Shown here in pieces: positions 55,223 to 63,843 of a stretch of DNA of 64,000 nucleotides; positions within the stretch are counted from its first letter, which is position 1; each line of letters starts with the position of its first letter. Source of the stretch: Dyadobacter arcticus (GTDB taxonomy: Bacteria; Bacteroidota; Bacteroidia; Cytophagales; Spirosomataceae). The notes under the pieces are model-generated. The model saw only the letters and a list, made by a program, of their open reading frames with translations, did no database searches and was not told where the DNA came from. The position numbers were made by a program, and so were the translations under genes. The DNA lies in NCBI RefSeq assembly GCF_011762185.1, contig NZ_JAASQJ010000001.1, forward strand, positions 806,001-870,000. Reading direction: 5' to 3'.

Positions 55223-55630
55223 ATGATTAATCCTGAAATTCTTCATGATGAACTGGTCTTTCAAACAGCCAGAAGTGGTGGCAAAGGAGGACAAAATGTG
55301 AACAAAGTCGAAACCAAAGTAGAGTTGAGGTTCGATGTTACTGGTTCTAGTGCGCTAACCGACGAAGAAAAACAAGTTCTTTACGAAAAACTGGCTAACA
55401 AGCTGACTAACGATAAGGTTTTGGTCCTGTATCATCAAACTGAAAGATCGCAGCTTGCAAATAAAGATAAGGTAATCGCCAAGTTTGATCATTTGATTAT
55501 TCAGGCATTTACAGTCCAAAAGTGCAGGCGGGCTACGCGCCCTACATTGGCCTCGAAGGAAGAGCGGATGAAAACCAAGCAGCGCAACGCCAATGTTAAA
55601 TCTTTGAGAAAGAAGACTTTTGAAGAATAA
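55223..55630 (+). CDS. arfB: Ribosome-rescue peptidyl-tRNA hydrolase ArfB (YaeJ)
   Basis: This 135-residue protein has the release-factor catalytic motif SGGKGGQNVNK (Gly22, Gly23, Gln24) and a basic C-terminal tail (RMKTKQRNANVKSLRKK) that in ArfB enters the empty mRNA channel of stalled ribosomes. It lacks the codon-recognition domains of RF1 and RF2, which matches its size of about 140. It frees ribosomes on mRNAs without a stop codon. The ATG at 55223 gives a normal family start. The MFS transporter gene begins 33 bases later in the same direction. Confidence 0.95.
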   Translation: MINPEILHDELVFQTARSGGKGGQNVNKVETKVELRFDVTGSSALTDEEKQVLYEKLANKLTNDKVLVLYHQTERSQLANKDKVIAKFDHLIIQAFTVQKCRRATRPTLASKEERMKTKQRNANVKSLRKKTFEE

Positions 55631-55663
55631 ACTCAGACTCCTTCCTGAAATATAAATCACTCC

Positions 55664-56905
55664 ATGCAATCCGCTATTCCTGCTCAACCAAAAATTAGCG
55701 CAGTACTTACCCTTCCCGTCATTGTGGCCTCACTCGGCTATTTTGTTGATGTTTATGATCTCCTGCTTTTCAACATTGTGAGGGTTCCGAGTTTGAAAGA
55801 CCTGGGGCTGACGGAAGAGGAAATTTCCAAAATCGGGGCAAATATCTATAACTGGCAGCAGGCGGGATTGCTGATTGGCGGCTTCATGTGGGGGATTTTG
55901 GGCGATAAAATGGGTAGGCGATCGGTCTTGTTTGGCTCCATCCTGACTTATTCCCTTGCAAACATTGCTTGTGGGTTTACGCAGAATGTTGAGATCTATT
56001 CTCTTTTACGATTTATCGCGGGCCTGGGACTGGCAGGTGAACTGGGAGCTGGCATTACCCTGATCGCCGAAATCCTGCCAAAAGAATTAAGAGGATACGG
56101 CGCTTCTGTGATGGCAAGTGTGGGTCTTGCAGGAGCAATAGCCGCTTTTTTTGCAGTTAAGCTTACAGACTGGCGAATGGCTTATTTCATTGGAGGTGGT
56201 ATGGGGCTGGTACTGTTGGTTTTGCGGCTGAATGTGCTCGAATCGATCGTTTTCAATAAAAGTATTGAAAGGCGAGGCCCCAAGCCTGTTCCCTGGTGGA
56301 CTATTTTTACGAGCTGGGCGAGATTCGTGAGATACCTCAGGTGTATGGGGATCGGTTTGCCTACTTACATGGTTATTGGGATTTACTCAACATTTGGAAA
56401 TGAATTTGCGAAAGCATTAGGTATTTCAGGAGACATTCAGGCGAGCAGCTGCGTGCTCTACACGTATATAGGGATAGTTACGGGAGATTTTTTCAGCGGT
56501 ATCTTAAGCCAGTGGCTGCGTTCCCGAAGGAAAGCGATTTTGCTGATGATGTCCATGACCTTGGCAGGCGTCGTTTGGCTACTTTACGGCGGTATTCAAT
56601 CTGCTACTGTACTTTACCTTTGTTATACCTGGCTAGGATTTTCCATTGGCTACATTGCAATGTTCCTGACTACCACTGCCGAGCAATTCGGGACAAATCT
56701 GCGGGCTACTGTTACCACATCCGTTGCAAACAACGTAAGGGCAACTGTTTTGATCACATTACCATTATTTCAACTTCTGAAACCAGGCTGGGGCGTTCTC
56801 AATTCCGGCGCAATTGTGGGCGTGATATGTTTTTCTCTCGCTTTACTCTCGCTTTGGAAAATGGAGGAAACCTACGGTAAAGAGCTGGATTACGAAGAAT
56901 TATAG
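55664..56905 (+). CDS. MFS transporter
   Basis: This 413-residue protein has about twelve membrane spans. The loop between spans 2 and 3 has GILGDKMGRRSVLFGS, the MFS signature D-x-x-G-R-R, and span 4 holds RFIAGLGLAGELGAGITL and then LPKELRGYGAS, as in the sialate/aromatic acid/sugar acid branch. It likely moves an organic acid or similar solute with protons across the inner membrane. The substrate cannot be named. It may share a transcript with arfB. It is not near the rhamnose genes closely enough to call it a rhamnose transporter. Confidence 0.88.
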   Translation: MQSAIPAQPKISAVLTLPVIVASLGYFVDVYDLLLFNIVRVPSLKDLGLTEEEISKIGANIYNWQQAGLLIGGFMWGILGDKMGRRSVLFGSILTYSLANIACGFTQNVEIYSLLRFIAGLGLAGELGAGITLIAEILPKELRGYGASVMASVGLAGAIAAFFAVKLTDWRMAYFIGGGMGLVLLVLRLNVLESIVFNKSIERRGPKPVPWWTIFTSWARFVRYLRCMGIGLPTYMVIGIYSTFGNEFAKALGISGDIQASSCVLYTYIGIVTGDFFSGILSQWLRSRRKAILLMMSMTLAGVVWLLYGGIQSATVLYLCYTWLGFSIGYIAMFLTTTAEQFGTNLRATVTTSVANNVRATVLITLPLFQLLKPGWGVLNSGAIVGVICFSLALLSLWKMEETYGKELDYEEL

Positions 56906-56927
56906 CTCTTTTTGACTGGTATCTGAC

Positions 56928-57263
56928 CTATATTTTACCAAAAATTAATTTATCGGGCGTTGGATATTTGAGGAGCTTTGAAAGATCCGTTTTCCAGAAA
57001 TCCAGGTCTAACAGTTGCCCCTTATTGTCTTTGGTTAAGGTAATGACAACAGGAGTTGAATCACTGTCAATGTATTCAACCTGTATCAAGTCACCGTCGT
57101 AACCATCTACATCTCCGCCTAAACTGATACTGCCCATCTTCCCGCACTCATACTCATCCACATTGTCGCTGAAAGGATAATGCGCAGGATTCAGATCCAG
57201 CTTTTGGAGTAAAAAACGGATCAGGTCAATTTCGTTTTGCCTGATTGGTCGGATGTTGGTCAT
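56928..57263 (-). CDS. DUF6984-family protein
   Basis: This 111-residue protein starts MTNIRPIRQNEIDLIRFLLQ and has a short alpha/beta domain with DLIQVEYIDSDSTPVVITLT and LDLDFWKTDLSKLLKYP, a pattern I associate with DUF6984 (IMM-like small proteins of unknown function). I chose ATG at 57263 because the longer frame to 57293 overlaps the end of the upstream ATPase gene by 22 bases and the family starts at this methionine. It lies 8 bases after the ATPase stop, so the two form an operon. A role as an immunity protein or as a partner of the ATPase is inference only. Confidence 0.7.
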   Translation of the reverse strand: MTNIRPIRQNEIDLIRFLLQKLDLNPAHYPFSDNVDEYECGKMGSISLGGDVDGYDGDLIQVEYIDSDSTPVVITLTKDNKGQLLDLDFWKTDLSKLLKYPTPDKLIFGKI

Positions 57264-57271
57264 GTTTTGAT

Positions 57272-58453
57272 TTAGAAAATGGATCCTCCCCAAATAAAAT
57301 TGACAAAGTTGCCGGTATTAGGATGTCGTCCGATTAGCGTTACATCTGTTATTTCGAGCATTTTCGCCCGGCTAGACAAAGTCGCAAGATCCTGGGCTGT
57401 GCATGTCTCTTTTACTTCAATTGCTTTTTTCTTATCAAGAATAAAATCTATTTCCGTTCCTGAGCTTTTTTCGAAATAGTTGATATTGCCAACTCGTGCC
57501 AGTTGATTGGCAATTGCATTCTCAAAAAGTGCGCCGCTGCTAACTTGTCCTGCAACCCTTAACAGACCTGTGTCGGCGAAGTACAGTTTTGGCTGTTTGC
57601 TTAATTCTTTATCAATACCTCCGGTCAATGGCTTCACAACCTGAATCAAGTAAGTGTATTCCAGCAAGTGCATGTAATCTTTGATCTTATTGCGATTTAG
57701 GCCGATTAAGCTGGAAATTTTGGAATGATCGATTCTGCTTCCAACCCTTGTGGACAACAATTGAATTAACTTATAAAGTGTGTCGCTTACACTGAAATCG
57801 GATAAAAGCTTTATATCCAGCTCGATATAAGCATTGAGTACGTCTTTTAAATAATTGATTTTGGCTGATTCTGAATTGGCCAGGACAACTTCTGGAAAGC
57901 CTCCGAATTGGAGAAATTCTTCATAATGCCCTTTCCAGCGATCATAATAAATAGGTAGAAAAGTTTGAAAGCGTTCCGCTTTTAAAGTTGAGGTATCCTC
58001 ATTTTTGAAAGTCAGAAATTCTTCAAAATCAAGAGGGTACATTTCAAAAATCTGCTTCCGCCCTGAAAGGCTCTCCGAGAAATGGTTTTTGAGATAAAAG
58101 GAACTTGAACCTGTGACAAGGAATTTGATATCATATGTGTCGTATAGACTTTTTATGACGCTGGTGCTATTAGCAACTAACTGAATTTCGTCGAGCGCAA
58201 GAACTGCCGGTTGGTCAAAATTTAGTCCAAGCGCCTGAAGCCCCCGTTCAATGTCGGTATATGAATTTTGATTAAATAAAGCTCGGTTCTCAACACGTTC
58301 CAAATCAAGATATAGCTTATTTGGATGAGTGATTTTGGTTAATAAGTATTTCAGAGTCGTCGATTTGCCAACGCGCCTCATTCCGGTTATCACCGTCGCC
58401 TGTTTCTGCTTTAAATGCAGCTCTAACTCGTCAAATAATTTTCTTTTGTGCAT
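57272..58453 (-). CDS. AAA_14/DUF4143-family ATPase
   Basis: This 393-residue protein has Walker A GMRRVGKST (residues 24-32, Lys30), Walker B AVLALDEIQ (Asp88, Glu89), a sensor-like LVTGSSSFYLKNHF, and SESLSGRKQIFEMYPLDFEEF, the arginine-finger region typical of AAA_14. The C-terminal half is a DUF4143 domain with a winged-helix segment (IDHSKISSLIGLNRNKIKDY) and a PD-(D/E)XK-like end (NYFEKSSGTEIDFILDKKKA, with IEVKE). These widespread proteins have no settled function. The start codon region overlaps a repeated palindromic motif described separately, suggesting autoregulation. The DUF6984 gene follows. Confidence 0.92.
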   Translation of the reverse strand: MHKRKLFDELELHLKQKQATVITGMRRVGKSTTLKYLLTKITHPNKLYLDLERVENRALFNQNSYTDIERGLQALGLNFDQPAVLALDEIQLVANSTSVIKSLYDTYDIKFLVTGSSSFYLKNHFSESLSGRKQIFEMYPLDFEEFLTFKNEDTSTLKAERFQTFLPIYYDRWKGHYEEFLQFGGFPEVVLANSESAKINYLKDVLNAYIELDIKLLSDFSVSDTLYKLIQLLSTRVGSRIDHSKISSLIGLNRNKIKDYMHLLEYTYLIQVVKPLTGGIDKELSKQPKLYFADTGLLRVAGQVSSGALFENAIANQLARVGNINYFEKSSGTEIDFILDKKKAIEVKETCTAQDLATLSSRAKMLEITDVTLIGRHPNTGNFVNFIWGGSIF

Positions 58454-58455
58454 TT

Positions 58456-58528
58456 TATCGGATATTGTGCACGAAAATAATGCAAATTATCGGATAATAT
58501 GCACAGATTTTGTGCATATTATCCGATA
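58456..58528. promoter_or_regulatory. Palindromic operator-like cluster upstream of the AAA_14/DUF4143 gene
   Basis: TATCGGATAATATGCACA (58488-58505) and its exact reverse complement (58511-58528) form a perfect 18-base inverted repeat with a 5-base spacer. A direct copy, TATCGGATATTGTGCAC (58456-58472), matches 15 of 17 bases, and the start codon itself (ATGCAC) repeats the motif end. The cluster lies within 75 bases of the ATG, where the promoter must be. Confidence 0.85.
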
Positions 58529-58545
58529 CGATATTTTTGATCAGT

Positions 58546-59577
58546 TCAGGAAGCCACCTTATTCCGCCACTGCTCGGCCTTCCTCCCAACAAACCAAAAC
58601 GAAAGGGCAAGCAGCGCGAAGAAGATGCCTTTATTTGTTCGGTCCCAGAAGTATTCGAAATAGCGGGTGTAGATATTGAGAAGGAAGAATACCAGGCAGA
58701 GGTCGCGTAACGTATCCAGTTTTTTTTGAAATGCATAATAAATCAAACCGATCAGGACAATGGTGAAGCCCAGCGCCCAATACCAGAAATAGCTCTGCTT
58801 GAGCTGTTTCCAACCGGTATAATCATCATAATTTCCAAACATCGATAATGTCCAGGCGGCAAGAAGAAAGAGGAAAAGGCCGACAGAGTAAGTAACTTCA
58901 GTGAGAAATTGCAAAGGTTTAATGCGCTGTGTTACAATAGAAAAACCCCAGATTACCAAACCTAGCAAAGTCATCCGTAGCGGATAATTCATCCCCAGAA
59001 AACGAAAGCTTCCACCAGACCAATAATAGGTCTGTGCTCCCCACCATCCAGCCAACGAAATGATGGCGACAGTCCAAAGTAGTGTGGAACGCAATAAAAT
59101 CGCGATGCTCCCATAAGCGATTGTCGCTATCAGTAGAGGAATTGCATAATTGCTATTGGCATCGGAAAAGCTCCTTGTCCAATAAGTAATCGCAATTGCG
59201 ACGGTAAGAATAATGGTAATGTTGTAAACCTCGTTGCTGGTTCGGGCTTTTGGGGAATGTGTTTGCCTTCTTTTGGCGAGGAAAACAAACACAGCAGATA
59301 TCATGGTAAATCCGATACCTACTATATTTTCAGAAATACCCCATTGTTTTCTGAGCAGCTCAATCCATTTTTCGTCAATAACCAATGCCCCAAAAGCAAG
59401 TAGGCCGCAGGAAATAGCCGATATCAATGCATAAATAGCAATTGCATCAGCATTGGAATTTCGCAATTGATAGCTACCTCTCAACTCGCCAGCCAATTCT
59501 TCAGAAATCATTTTTTTGTCTTCCCAAAACTGAATGGCTTTACCAACAATCTCCGCCCCTTTCTTGTCTAATTCCAT
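58546..59577 (-). CDS. DUF2157-like multi-span membrane protein
   Basis: This 343-residue protein has an N-terminal soluble part (about residues 1-40, a DUF2157-like helical hairpin with FWEDKKMISEELAGELRGSY) and about ten membrane spans afterwards, from residue about 45. The C-terminus ends with LLALSFWFVGRKAEQWRNK. DUF2157 proteins have no known activity. It follows the HEAT/cytochrome lipoprotein gene on the same strand after a hairpin terminator, so it is probably its own transcript. Its end abuts the palindrome cluster of the next gene. Confidence 0.8.
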   Translation of the reverse strand: MELDKKGAEIVGKAIQFWEDKKMISEELAGELRGSYQLRNSNADAIAIYALISAISCGLLAFGALVIDEKWIELLRKQWGISENIVGIGFTMISAVFVFLAKRRQTHSPKARTSNEVYNITIILTVAIAITYWTRSFSDANSNYAIPLLIATIAYGSIAILLRSTLLWTVAIISLAGWWGAQTYYWSGGSFRFLGMNYPLRMTLLGLVIWGFSIVTQRIKPLQFLTEVTYSVGLFLFLLAAWTLSMFGNYDDYTGWKQLKQSYFWYWALGFTIVLIGLIYYAFQKKLDTLRDLCLVFFLLNIYTRYFEYFWDRTNKGIFFALLALSFWFVGRKAEQWRNKVAS

Positions 59578-59604
59578 TTAAGTGTTTTTAGTGTGAGATT
59601 CAAA

Positions 59605-59640
59605 TTGCAAAAGCCCGGATATTTTCGATCCGGGCTTCTT
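59605..59640 (-). terminator. Terminator after the HEAT/cytochrome c lipoprotein gene
   Basis: AAGCCCGGAT (59611-59620) and ATCCGGGCTT (59628-59637) form a perfect 10-base stem with a 7-base loop. On the minus strand it is followed by a short TTTT-like run. Confidence 0.8.
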
Positions 59641-59653
59641 TTCACTTCAAAAA

Positions 59654-62600
59654 TTACTTCTTCAATCCGGATAGGAATTCTACCACATCCCTGATTTCCC
59701 TTTTGGACATAACCGTACCCATTGGCGGCATACTCGACGGCACATTTTCTCGCTTTGCAATCCTGGAAACCGCAACTTTCAGCGGCTCAGCTTCTGATGT
59801 TTTTAAAACCAATTCATGATCATTTTCCTCTGCAAGGATTCCGGCAGCATTGGTACCATCCTTTAATGTGAGCATTACCATACCAAATCCCGGAGATAAC
59901 CTGGCACTTGGTTCAACTAGAGCCTGTAAAATTTGTTCCCTGGTCAGGACATTGCCAATGTTGGAAAGAGATGGACCGACTTCACCGCCCTGACCACCAA
60001 TTGAATGGCAACGCACACATTCAGCTGCCGAGTTGGTCAGGAAATAACGACGTCCAAGTTGTGCATTCCCACCAAAAAGGGCATCCTGAAAATCTGCGAC
60101 AGTCATGCCGTTTGTTCGTAGAGGAGCCAATTTAGCAATCAAACCGGCAGATTTTGTTGAATCCACCGCTTCTCCAAGATCTAGTGCAAGACTTGGCTGC
60201 AATTTTTTATCCGACATTTTACCGATCAGGTCAGTGAAGATACTTTCGGTTTTGGCAACAGGAAGACTTCCCAAAACCCGCATCATTTGCTGCTGTTCCC
60301 GGATACTACCTTTTTCAAAAATCGTTTTAGAAATGTCGCTCAATGTTTCCTTTGACATATTTACGCTGCCCACCATTCCCAAAGCAGCTGTGCGAACATC
60401 GGCGTCGGAATCAGTCATTCCTTTTTTCATGACCGTTTCCATATCAGCATATTTCAGCTCGTTCAATGCGACCAGCATGGCGGTCCGTACTTTCGGATCC
60501 TTGCTGTCGTCCAGTATTTTGGCTAAGGCTGCATTATTGTCAGATACACCCAGATTGGTCAGCATTTGAGCAGCAGCAATTAATATTGCAGGATCATTAT
60601 CTGCCAGAAGATCTGCGATAATGGGTTGCAATTTGGCTTTTATTGTTGCTGGATTTTTCTCCGCTGGCCCGCGATATCTGCCATCAACCCGGTCCATAAC
60701 GGATGGACTTGCCCAGGTTCCGAGCGTCGCCAATGCTTCTGCCCTTATATTTTTATCAATATCCTTTCTTTTTGCAAAAGCGATCAGATCATTAAGCTCG
60801 GCTTCTCCGCCAACTCTCAATGCTGCATTAATTGCGCGGCGAAGCAAAGGCTCCGACGTGAACCTTTTCTCATTCAAAAGCGAAGCCAAAGCCGGTAACG
60901 CTGCGGAGATCGAAAGGTCATCATTGATGCCGCGGGCTGCTTCTGCTACAATGTATTCGTCTTTATCCTGCAAAAACAGGCTGATTTTTTCATTTTTCAT
61001 TCTACGCAAAACCAGTACTGCCGCAATGCGAAGCGATTTTTCAGGGCTATTCGCTAAGGCTACGATAGGCTCAGCAACGCCAATGCGGGTTAGTGCTAAA
61101 ACCGCTGCATGTCTGAGGTAAACGTCTTCGTCATTATTAGCCTTGATCATGTTAATAAGAGGCGCCACCGCATCCTTGTAAGCAATTCGACCAAGTGCCT
61201 GGGCAGCAAAAAACTCCACGCGCGGATTTTTGCTCGAAAGCATCGGAATAAGCATTGGGCCGGCTTCTGCAATTCGTTCGTCACCCAAAACCTTAGCAGC
61301 CTGAACAGTAATTTCCTCGTCCGAATCTTTTAATAGGGTCATGAGCACATTGGCATAAGCCTTATCGGTTCGTGCCAATTGTCCCATTCCCCAAACACCA
61401 TGTATTCGGCCGAATTGATTACCCGTTTGCGCAATGGCTTTGTTTAAAACAACTCCACCTTTGGCTCCTCTCGACACAAGCTCAAACTGGGATTTCTGCC
61501 GAATCCGCATATCCTGATTGGAAAGGAGGGTTAGCAACATATCGTCCGTCTGTTTGGTATAATCCAATTGGATCAACCGCTTCGTTTCGATGCGGATTGC
61601 TTTCAGATCGTTTTTGCTATCCGTAACATCCAGTTTCCAGACACGGCCTGAGTTTTTGGTATCCCAGCCATTAATCCAGTCGGCAACATATAATGCGCCA
61701 TCCGGGCCAAAACGGATACCAGTTGGCAAGATCCCGGTTAGGATATTTTTTTCACCATTTAATACGAATGAGGCTCCTTTTGGTTTCAAGCCAAATGACC
61801 AGATCGGTGAGCGGGCAGGGTTACCTACGAATTCAACCAGGAAAAACTTGTTTTTCCATTCCGATCCCAATGCCGTTCCAGGATTGTATTGCATTCCCGT
61901 CGGACCATTGTGGAAATTTTGGATTGGTGGGATAATATAGGCTGCCTGTCCGTTCCAGCGGGGTTTGAAAAGCTGCTCGTCCATCCATACTTTATAGCTA
62001 TTATTCTTAGGATCAGTGTATTTACCATATTGCCAGTTAGACCGCCAGCCAGCGTCAGAGCCTTCCACCACGTGCACCAATCTCTCGCTTTCGCCAGGAT
62101 GATCTCCATCGTTATCAGAACTGATCAGATTACCATATTCATCAAAAACAAACTCATGCGTATTGCGTAACCCGTGCGCGTAAACTTCGAAATCGCTGCC
62201 ATCCGGATTGGAACGGGCAATGATGCCTGAATTTGGGTGTTCATGTTTTACGCCTTCGGCCGTGGTAATGTTCGCGCCGATGTCGCCAATGTTCCAGTAA
62301 ATTTTTCCATCCGGCCCTTCAATTGGGTTGGACATACCGTGTCCGCTAAAACCAATATGTACACCATAACCATGGCTAATCGACGTTTTTTCATCCAAAA
62401 CACCGTCCCCATTGGTATCTTTTAGCCTCCAGACATCCGGTGCAATCGTAACAAAAACATCTTTTGCCCTTATCAGCAAACCACCTGCAACGTCAGTTAC
62501 CTCGTTGAAGAAATCATTCAATATCCTTGTTGATTTATCTGCAATGCCATCATTATCAGTATCCTCGATTTTCCAAACCTCATCTTTTTCAACCGCCAGG

Positions 62601-63079
62601 TCTTTCCAGTCATGAGATCCGTCTTTGTTCAAATCTTTTAACCAGTTATTTTCTTTACTTTTTTCAGGTGCAAATGTTTTATGCAAAAAAGCGCGACGGT
62701 CTTCAACGGTTTGCAGACCAATGGAAGCGGTCATCCAATTTCGGTAGCCCCTGATATCAAATTCAGAGTTTTTCTGACGATTGGTCCTGTTGAGATACAC
62801 ATTGCCCATGTCATCCGTGGCGATCGCAACCGGGTCTGGCGCGAGGGAATCGGATGCCCATAAGTCCAGTTTCAGGCCATCGGCCAATTTTACCGATGCT
62901 TTGTCGCGAATTTCTTTTGCCCTGGTTTTGCCCGTTGCGGGATCTTCTTTAACAACCAGCGCGGTACTGTTGGTCTTGGATGTCGAACCTGTCGGCGCCA
63001 TTTTCATGCACGACACCACAATGACGGTGACGGTTGCGGCAAGGATCAGGGGTTTTTGTAAAAGTTTCTTGGAAATCAT
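59654..63079 (-). CDS. Large lipoprotein: dehydrogenase-like propeller, HEAT repeats and C-terminal cytochrome c (DUF7133 type)
   Basis: This 1141-residue protein has a lipobox VVSC (acylated Cys24). Residues about 60-480 form a PVC-type beta-propeller with calcium-binding-like loops (DLNKDGSHDW, DTDNDGIADK, DTNGDGVLDE) and GLRNTHEFVFDEYGNLISSD. Residues about 490-960 are a row of HEAT/PBS repeats (for example VEFFAAQALGRIAYKDAVAP). The C-terminal domain holds the haem c motif CVRCH at Cys1021, Cys1024 and His1025, with MPPMG as possible distal Met near the end. It is predicted to face the periplasm and move electrons from a sugar or alcohol oxidation. The substrate is unknown. There is no obvious partner gene nearby. 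Confidence 0.9.
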   Translation of the reverse strand: MISKKLLQKPLILAATVTVIVVSCMKMAPTGSTSKTNSTALVVKEDPATGKTRAKEIRDKASVKLADGLKLDLWASDSLAPDPVAIATDDMGNVYLNRTNRQKNSEFDIRGYRNWMTASIGLQTVEDRRAFLHKTFAPEKSKENNWLKDLNKDGSHDWKDLAVEKDEVWKIEDTDNDGIADKSTRILNDFFNEVTDVAGGLLIRAKDVFVTIAPDVWRLKDTNGDGVLDEKTSISHGYGVHIGFSGHGMSNPIEGPDGKIYWNIGDIGANITTAEGVKHEHPNSGIIARSNPDGSDFEVYAHGLRNTHEFVFDEYGNLISSDNDGDHPGESERLVHVVEGSDAGWRSNWQYGKYTDPKNNSYKVWMDEQLFKPRWNGQAAYIIPPIQNFHNGPTGMQYNPGTALGSEWKNKFFLVEFVGNPARSPIWSFGLKPKGASFVLNGEKNILTGILPTGIRFGPDGALYVADWINGWDTKNSGRVWKLDVTDSKNDLKAIRIETKRLIQLDYTKQTDDMLLTLLSNQDMRIRQKSQFELVSRGAKGGVVLNKAIAQTGNQFGRIHGVWGMGQLARTDKAYANVLMTLLKDSDEEITVQAAKVLGDERIAEAGPMLIPMLSSKNPRVEFFAAQALGRIAYKDAVAPLINMIKANNDEDVYLRHAAVLALTRIGVAEPIVALANSPEKSLRIAAVLVLRRMKNEKISLFLQDKDEYIVAEAARGINDDLSISAALPALASLLNEKRFTSEPLLRRAINAALRVGGEAELNDLIAFAKRKDIDKNIRAEALATLGTWASPSVMDRVDGRYRGPAEKNPATIKAKLQPIIADLLADNDPAILIAAAQMLTNLGVSDNNAALAKILDDSKDPKVRTAMLVALNELKYADMETVMKKGMTDSDADVRTAALGMVGSVNMSKETLSDISKTIFEKGSIREQQQMMRVLGSLPVAKTESIFTDLIGKMSDKKLQPSLALDLGEAVDSTKSAGLIAKLAPLRTNGMTVADFQDALFGGNAQLGRRYFLTNSAAECVRCHSIGGQGGEVGPSLSNIGNVLTREQILQALVEPSARLSPGFGMVMLTLKDGTNAAGILAEENDHELVLKTSEAEPLKVAVSRIAKRENVPSSMPPMGTVMSKREIRDVVEFLSGLKK

Positions 63080-63194
63080 TGAGTTAATATTTTAAGGCAG
63101 AATTAGGGAACTTCGAATTAAGAGCATTCTTAAAATCGGAAGAGTTAAAATGAAATGGTTTTTACTGTCTGAAAGGGAGAATCAACTGGTAAAC

Positions 63195-63761
63195 TTAATT
63201 AGAAGGATCAACCGAAAACAGCTCCGCGGCAGTAATGTCAAAATCTGATAAAACCGGCATTGCGGAACAAATGTCTGTTTCCGTGCAGATTGTAACGTTT
63301 TTTCGTGAGGTATACACATAAACTACCTCGTTTTCAGGATAAATATGCCATACAACCTTTACCATTGCATTGAAGTAATCAGCCAGTTTCTCTTCGACTT
63401 TTTCAGCATCATCGTGCTGGGAGATGACTTCGATCAGAAACTCTGGTATCGGTTCCTTTTCCGAAACAATGGAGGAATCAATCTGAGATCCGTTGAAGTA
63501 GGCAAGATCGGGGCGACGCATTTGAATGCCACTCAGCATTACGTCCTGTTCCATGATCAGAGCAGCGCCTTTTGAGAAGGAATAAGTGCGAAAAAACAGT
63601 TGTTGAAGCTTCCTTATAATGAACAAATGCTTTTTCTTCATCTTTTCGAACCTGATTATTTTTCCATCGTTCCATTCATATTTATAGCCATCAACAGACT
63701 CCCATTGAAGAAATTCTTCAAGAGTACGTGGTAAAACTGATGATGGGGAACGAAGTATCAT
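63195..63761 (-). CDS. Uma2-family (DUF820) nuclease-fold protein
   Basis: This 188-residue protein has the Uma2 layout: RTLEEFLQWESVDGYKYEWNDGKII at the start, then MRRPDLAYF and PIPEFLIEVISQHDDAEKVEEKLADYF, which contain the D and E-x-x of the PD-(D/E)XK fold; the following VKVVWHIYPENEVVYVY is also typical. Members are common, and their activity is not known. It is a single gene with about 115 bases to the lipoprotein gene downstream. Confidence 0.9.
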   Translation of the reverse strand: MILRSPSSVLPRTLEEFLQWESVDGYKYEWNDGKIIRFEKMKKKHLFIIRKLQQLFFRTYSFSKGAALIMEQDVMLSGIQMRRPDLAYFNGSQIDSSIVSEKEPIPEFLIEVISQHDDAEKVEEKLADYFNAMVKVVWHIYPENEVVYVYTSRKNVTICTETDICSAMPVLSDFDITAAELFSVDPSN

Positions 63762-63843
63762 AACCGAGCTACGAGTGATCCGTAAACTTACTAAAATCTG
63801 AAAATAACTTATTATTTATTGTTTAGACAAATGACATAGTTTC

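Noticed and set aside
58456..58528. Palindrome as a Rho-independent terminator of the DUF2157 gene
   Set aside because: The stem is AT-rich, there is no T run after it on either strand, and additional direct copies point to a protein-binding site.
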